Shown in pieces: positions 6,825-10,001 of a stretch of 10,001 nucleotides of DNA. This DNA is from an uncultured Gammaproteobacteria bacterium (GTDB lineage Bacteria; Pseudomonadota; Gammaproteobacteria; Pseudomonadales; Azotimanducaceae_A): the NCBI GenBank assembly GCA_913049565.1, contig CAJWZG010000087.1, positions 1-10,001 on the forward strand, written 5' to 3'. Position 1 is the first letter of the stretch; the number at the start of each line of letters is the position of its first letter. The position numbers and the translations under genes were made by a program. The notes under the pieces are model-generated. The model worked only from the letters and a program-made list of their open reading frames with translations, searched no databases and had not been told where the DNA came from.

Positions 6825-7529
6825 ATGGCTGCGTCAAGGAAAAACTCTACCAAGAATGTCGATCGCACTCGAAACGCCATTTTTGGGTTTTTGGCGCTAT
6901 TGGTCGTTGGCTTCGTCAGCACGACGCTATATCTCGGCAGCGGCATGTCGCAAAACGCAGTGCCTCAGCCGGGTACCGATTACGAAGTAATCGCCAACAT
7001 CAATCCAGCTCAGCCAGCACGAACCGTATCGGTAGAAGAATACTTTTCCTACGGCTGCATCCATTGCAAAAACTTCGATCCAACTTTGGATGACTGGCTC
7101 GAAACCTTACCTGAGGATGTGAAATTCGCCCGCGTACCCACAGCATTTTCGCGCTCTTGGGGCATCTTGGCCCAAGGCTACTACGCACTAGAGAAAGCGG
7201 ATGCGTTGGAGGGCAATCACGAACAGATGTTCAAGGGTATTCACAACGGCGGCCGTACTTTCAGCAGCGGCGAGGATATTGCCGATTATTTGGATTCGCA
7301 GGCCCTACCGGTAAAAGACTTTATGCGCGCTTTCAATAGCCGAGATGTCGCTCGCCGTCTTAACCAAGCCGCGGAGAATACGCGTCGCGTTGGCATTCGC
7401 GCGGTACCCACCATGGTTGTCGCGGGCAAGTACCGAGTACCGATGACGAATGGACCAGAGCGCGCCTTGGAAGTTGTCGATTATTTGATCGACCAAGAAC
7501 GCGCCCTCATTCAAGGACAATCGGGTTAA
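6825..7529 (+). CDS. DsbA-family thiol:disulfide oxidoreductase with N-terminal membrane anchor
   Basis: This 234-residue protein has a short basic cytosolic N-terminus, a hydrophobic segment at about 18-38 (signal anchor or signal peptide) and a periplasmic DsbA-like thioredoxin fold. The active site is FSYGCIHCKNF with Cys78 and Cys81. The cis-proline is in RAVPTMVVAGKY (Pro195), and the region between them is the helical insert of DsbA proteins. It should form or shuffle disulfides in exported proteins. The motif is CIHC rather than the classic CPHC. AAGGA lies 9 bases before the ATG. It is divergent from the glutaredoxin gene across 158 bases and convergent with the TonB receptor, with only 10 bases between their stop codons and no hairpin terminator seen there. 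No DsbB partner is in the window. Confidence 0.9.
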   Translation: MAASRKNSTKNVDRTRNAIFGFLALLVVGFVSTTLYLGSGMSQNAVPQPGTDYEVIANINPAQPARTVSVEEYFSYGCIHCKNFDPTLDDWLETLPEDVKFARVPTAFSRSWGILAQGYYALEKADALEGNHEQMFKGIHNGGRTFSSGEDIADYLDSQALPVKDFMRAFNSRDVARRLNQAAENTRRVGIRAVPTMVVAGKYRVPMTNGPERALEVVDYLIDQERALIQGQSG

Positions 7530-7539
7530 ACCGGCACCC

Positions 7540-9615
7540 TCAGAAACGCGCTTTGGCAGTTATACCGAACTGACGGGGTGCTCCTAACTGAGTCCAGCGG
7601 GTATTGGTATAGCCGTCTCTGGGGTCATTAGGGAAACTAAAACCTCGCACGAAGTAGTCTTTGTTGCCGAGATTTCTCCCCCACAGAGACAACTCCCAAG
7701 CCTGCACAGAATAGCGCAGCGCGCTATTCCACAACGCGTACCTGGGTGATTTTTCGGCATGCCCATCTGAAAAGTAGTAATCATCCTTACCTTCAAGATT
7801 AATATTCAAACTCAAGGCTTCACTCAACCGATAATCCGCCGCCACGAAGAATTGGTAGCTAGGTGCTTGGGCCTGATCGCGGCCGTCCAAGTTTTCACCG
7901 TCGCCATTAACATAGTCTTCAAATTCGGCATCGAGCAAGCCAACGCTGGCAGACAACTGCAGACGACCTGAGGCTTGAAAAACCGCTTCAACTTCTAGCC
8001 CTTGATTGACCCCTTTCGCGCCGTTACCCGTAAAGCCAATGAACTCTGATGATCCGTTGCCACGCATTCGCGTGATTGAGGTCGCAATCTGCACATCACG
8101 TCTTTGCATAAGAAAAACCGCAGCAGACAATGCGAGGCGCTCGTTCATTAAACGGCCTTTGAAGCCTGTCTCCATATTCCAGAGTGTTTCAGGGTCGAAC
8201 TCGCGCAAATCAGCATCCAAAGATCCATCGGTATTGAAACCGCCGGCTTTGTAACCTCGGGTTACGCTGAAATAAATCAAGTTACCCGAGGCCAGTGAAC
8301 GCTCCAGCAACAATCGCCCGCCGATCAAATCGTCTTCTGGAGAGAACCTGACGTCCGCCGAATCGTCGTATCGGGATTCGTGTTGCTCAGCCCGCAAACC
8401 CAAGCTGATACGCCAATCCTCGGCGACCTTTGCCGCCAACTCCCCATAGAGGGCGAGTCGGTCAATTTCGTAATCGCTGCGAAACACTCCGTCAGCAAAT
8501 GTGTAATCCCGAGAAAAATCTACGTCTTTATTGAGGGCATATAGACCCATCACCCAATCCACTTTGCCGTCGCCAAGACCGAAGCCGGGAGCGGAGAGTA
8601 ATCGAACATCCGCGGTGCGCGTTTCAACATCGCGCAAATACAGGTCGGTGGAGGTGTAACCGATTGGATCAAACCCTTCAAACGCCCAATCTTCGTCGTA
8701 ACCGTAAGTTATATCGCTATCGACCCAACCCAAGGCGACCTCGCCCACGATAGCATCACCCATGCCCCTACTGGCGTTAAAAGCAAAGTAGAACGTTTCT
8801 TGAGCATCACGCCCTGGCTCATCCGACCGGGTATTGCGGTTGTTGTCTAAAGAGAATGCGTCATAACCGTTGTCTGCATCGACGCTGCCAGCGGCCAGCT
8901 GCCAGCTACCGTCGACTAAGGTGCCCTGCAGCTTTGCGCGCAATGAACGTTCGTCGCGGTTGTTCGTGTCATCTCGGTCGAGATAGATGTTGTCGATGAA
9001 TCCATCGTCTTGGTAGGTACGAGCGCTGATTCGAAAACCAAGGTCATCATTGATTGGCCCTGAGAGCACGCCGCCTGCACCGCGGGCACTGTAATTACCC
9101 GCATCAACCTGAAGGAAACCGGAAAGATCATCTGTGACGTCAGGTGTAACAACCTTAATCAGACCCGCTAGTGCGTTTGCACCGTAGAGCGTGCCCTGCG
9201 GCCCCCTGAGCACTTCGACCTGCTGAACATCAAACAGGGTGGCCGCGCCGCCTAAGCCGCTAAGGTCGACTCCGTCCACGAGCAAGCCGACGGACGGATT
9301 TAACGGTTCGATAAACTGACTGCGCTCGCCGATACCGCGAATTTGGATGAAACGAGCACGAGAAGCGCCGCTGGTTAAATTGACATTTGCCGCGCGAGAC
9401 AACAGCTCGTCTAAATGGTTGACCAGGTCACCATTTGCATCGGGACTGAGTACGGAGACGCTCCCAGGTACTTCTGCCGCCGACATTGGGCGGAACTCAG
9501 CCGTCACCACGACTTCTTCTAGGGTTTGCGCTTGAGCGGCAACGCCAATCCCAAAAGCACCCAGGCAAGCTACTAGCGAGCGAGCATATTTCGAAACAGG
9601 ACTTGATTTGAACAT
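7540..9615 (-). CDS. TonB-dependent outer-membrane receptor, TPP-riboswitch controlled (predicted thiamin uptake)
   Basis: This 691-residue outer-membrane transporter has a signal peptide at about 1-29 with cleavage after AQA. A TonB box follows (TLEEVVVTAE, 31-40). The plug domain contains QIRGIGERSQF, VGLLVDGVDLSG and VEVLRGPQGTLYGANALAGLI. A beta-barrel follows, with LERSLASGNLIYFSVTRGYK inside it, and the protein ends KARF with the C-terminal Phe needed for barrel assembly. The start at 9615 has GGAG 8 bases upstream and is directly followed by the signal peptide. The in-frame open stretch to 9999 is the leader RNA, not protein. The TPP riboswitch 78 bases upstream indicates that the cargo is thiamin or a precursor; receptors under THI elements have been predicted as thiamin transporters (Omr1 type). 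The sequence alone does not show the ligand, and no inner-membrane permease is present here. Confidence 0.93.
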   Translation of the reverse strand: MFKSSPVSKYARSLVACLGAFGIGVAAQAQTLEEVVVTAEFRPMSAAEVPGSVSVLSPDANGDLVNHLDELLSRAANVNLTSGASRARFIQIRGIGERSQFIEPLNPSVGLLVDGVDLSGLGGAATLFDVQQVEVLRGPQGTLYGANALAGLIKVVTPDVTDDLSGFLQVDAGNYSARGAGGVLSGPINDDLGFRISARTYQDDGFIDNIYLDRDDTNNRDERSLRAKLQGTLVDGSWQLAAGSVDADNGYDAFSLDNNRNTRSDEPGRDAQETFYFAFNASRGMGDAIVGEVALGWVDSDITYGYDEDWAFEGFDPIGYTSTDLYLRDVETRTADVRLLSAPGFGLGDGKVDWVMGLYALNKDVDFSRDYTFADGVFRSDYEIDRLALYGELAAKVAEDWRISLGLRAEQHESRYDDSADVRFSPEDDLIGGRLLLERSLASGNLIYFSVTRGYKAGGFNTDGSLDADLREFDPETLWNMETGFKGRLMNERLALSAAVFLMQRRDVQIATSITRMRGNGSSEFIGFTGNGAKGVNQGLEVEAVFQASGRLQLSASVGLLDAEFEDYVNGDGENLDGRDQAQAPSYQFFVAADYRLSEALSLNINLEGKDDYYFSDGHAEKSPRYALWNSALRYSVQAWELSLWGRNLGNKDYFVRGFSFPNDPRDGYTNTRWTQLGAPRQFGITAKARF

Positions 9616-9620
9616 CTTCA

Positions 9621-9644
9621 GGGCTCCACAGCTGATAGGTGCCC
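9621..9644 (-). promoter_or_regulatory. Shine-Dalgarno-sequestering hairpin (candidate riboswitch expression platform)
   Basis: On the minus strand GGGCACC (9644-9638) can pair with GGAGCCC (9627-9621), six base pairs and one A-A mismatch around a 10-base loop. The GGAG in the 3' arm is the receptor ribosome site, 8 bases from ATG. There is no U-run, so translational rather than transcriptional control is suggested. The pairing was found by eye and was not folded by software. Confidence 0.5.
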
Positions 9645-9692
9645 AAGTCGGTGGATCATGGCTTGCCGCGATGAATGCGGTGGAAAAGCGTG

Positions 9693-9780
9693 CTCCTATT
9701 CCTACGCCGGTGCTAGCCGGATCAGGTTCAAAGGGTCTAGCAGTTCTTGCTATCTCAGGCTGTCGCCACCCCTTAGGCAG
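9693..9780 (-). promoter_or_regulatory. TPP riboswitch (THI element)
   Basis: Read on the minus strand, the leader has all core parts of the thiamin pyrophosphate aptamer. P1 is CTGCCTA paired with TAGGAG (one G bulged), and P2 is AGGGGT with ACCCTT. The short GGC-GACA-GCC helix and the signature CTGAGA (9758-9753) come next. An extra hairpin TAGCA-AGAAC-TGCTA (9752-9738) is the variable P3a-like arm. The Thi box TGAACCTGATCCGG, P5 CCGG-CTAGCA-CCGG and GCGTAGGAA complete it. TPP binding is expected to lower expression of the TonB receptor that starts 78 bases downstream. Spacing and absence of a U-tract favour control of translation start. Confidence 0.95.
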
Positions 9781-9786
9781 GAACAC

Positions 9787-9813
9787 ATTAAATTGACATG
9801 GCTGGGAAGTCCA
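9787..9813 (-). promoter_or_regulatory. candidate promoter for the riboswitch-receptor transcript
   Basis: On the minus strand TTTAAT (9792-9787) matches 5 of 6 bases of the -10 consensus, and a start about 7 bases later would fall at the first base of aptamer helix P1. The best -35 candidate, TGGACT (9813-9808), matches 4 of 6 at a short 15-base spacing; TTGGCA at 9820-9815 is too far. This is weak, position-supported evidence only. Confidence 0.3.
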
Positions 9814-9877
9814 CTGCCAAGCCTGATTATTGATAGTTTGGTCGATCCGAGAGGGGAAGCCTAACTCCACTTGGTCC

Positions 9878-9900
9878 CATTCACTTTGGTAGGGTGAATG
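9878..9900. repeat. perfect 7-bp inverted repeat
   Basis: CATTCAC (9878-9884) and GTGAATG (9894-9900) are exact reverse complements separated by 9 bases. No T-run follows on either side, so it does not look like an intrinsic terminator. It lies about 65 bases upstream of the candidate -35 of the receptor and could be an operator or a chance repeat. Confidence 0.35.
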
Positions 9901-10001
9901 AAACAGACCTATCGAAAAAGGCGACTGACGCAATCGATAGCGACCACCCACACTATAGCCTACCCCTTGGTTTGCCCAGTCAGCATAGATCGCCAACACG
10001 G

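Larger units (their letters stand above)
9781..10001. other. upstream region without an assignable gene
   Basis: Beyond the riboswitch no gene could be assigned. The minus frame that continues the receptor frame stays open to the window edge but runs straight through the riboswitch without a stop, so it is not a finished upstream gene. A plus-strand ATG at 9898 opens a frame to the edge (MKQTYRKRRL...) after AGGG, but the product is not recognisable. The region holds the candidate promoter and an inverted repeat. Confidence 0.4.

Noticed and set aside
7505..7560. Terminator between the convergent DsbA-like and receptor genes
   Set aside because: Only an imperfect short palindrome (GGGTTAAACC) without a T-run is present.
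9616..9999. 128-residue N-terminal extension of the TonB receptor
   Set aside because: It would translate the TPP aptamer and place a clear signal peptide in the interior; the ATG at 9615 has its own ribosome site.
9898..10001. Possible plus-strand gene start at ATG 9898
   Set aside because: AGGG lies only 3 bases upstream, the short product is not recognisable, and the window ends before length can be judged.

Overview
The window looks like a chromosomal segment of a Gram-negative bacterium, most likely a marine or aquatic gammaproteobacterium. It carries a TonB-dependent outer-membrane receptor ending in Phe, a DsbA-type periplasmic oxidoreductase, a glutaredoxin, dense gene packing and moderate GC. 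Assignment below class level is inference. No mobile element, CRISPR array, rRNA or tRNA was seen.

Left part (1-4000): the last 24 codons of a rightward gene are followed by a possible two-way terminator. Four leftward genes come next with gaps of 28-64 bases, which looks like one operon. In transcription order they are a luciferase-like monooxygenase (LLM, flavin/F420 superfamily), a histidine phosphatase, and two tandem paralogous LLM oxidoreductases. The two paralogues share a 36-residue block that is identical in protein but changed at 26 of 36 codons.

Middle (4001-6306): a divergent gene encodes an aminoglycoside-phosphotransferase-fold kinase of the ACAD10/11 N-domain and LvaA type, proteins tied to hydroxyacyl-CoA metabolism. 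It ends at a strong hairpin terminator shared with a fourth, convergent LLM gene that resembles mycobacterial Rv3520c. Four LLM enzymes plus this kinase suggest a lipid, steroid or other hydrophobic-substrate catabolic region. No F420 biosynthesis gene is visible, so the cofactor (F420 or FMN) is open.

Right part (6397-10001): a small glutaredoxin, probably starting at TTG, is divergent from a membrane-anchored DsbA-like protein with a CIHC active site. The last gene is a leftward TonB-dependent receptor. Its leader holds a clear TPP riboswitch (THI element) at 9693-9780, followed by a hairpin that covers the Shine-Dalgarno sequence. The receptor is therefore predicted to import thiamin or a thiamin precursor under TPP control. 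This riboswitch-receptor unit is the best-supported and most informative regulatory feature in the window.
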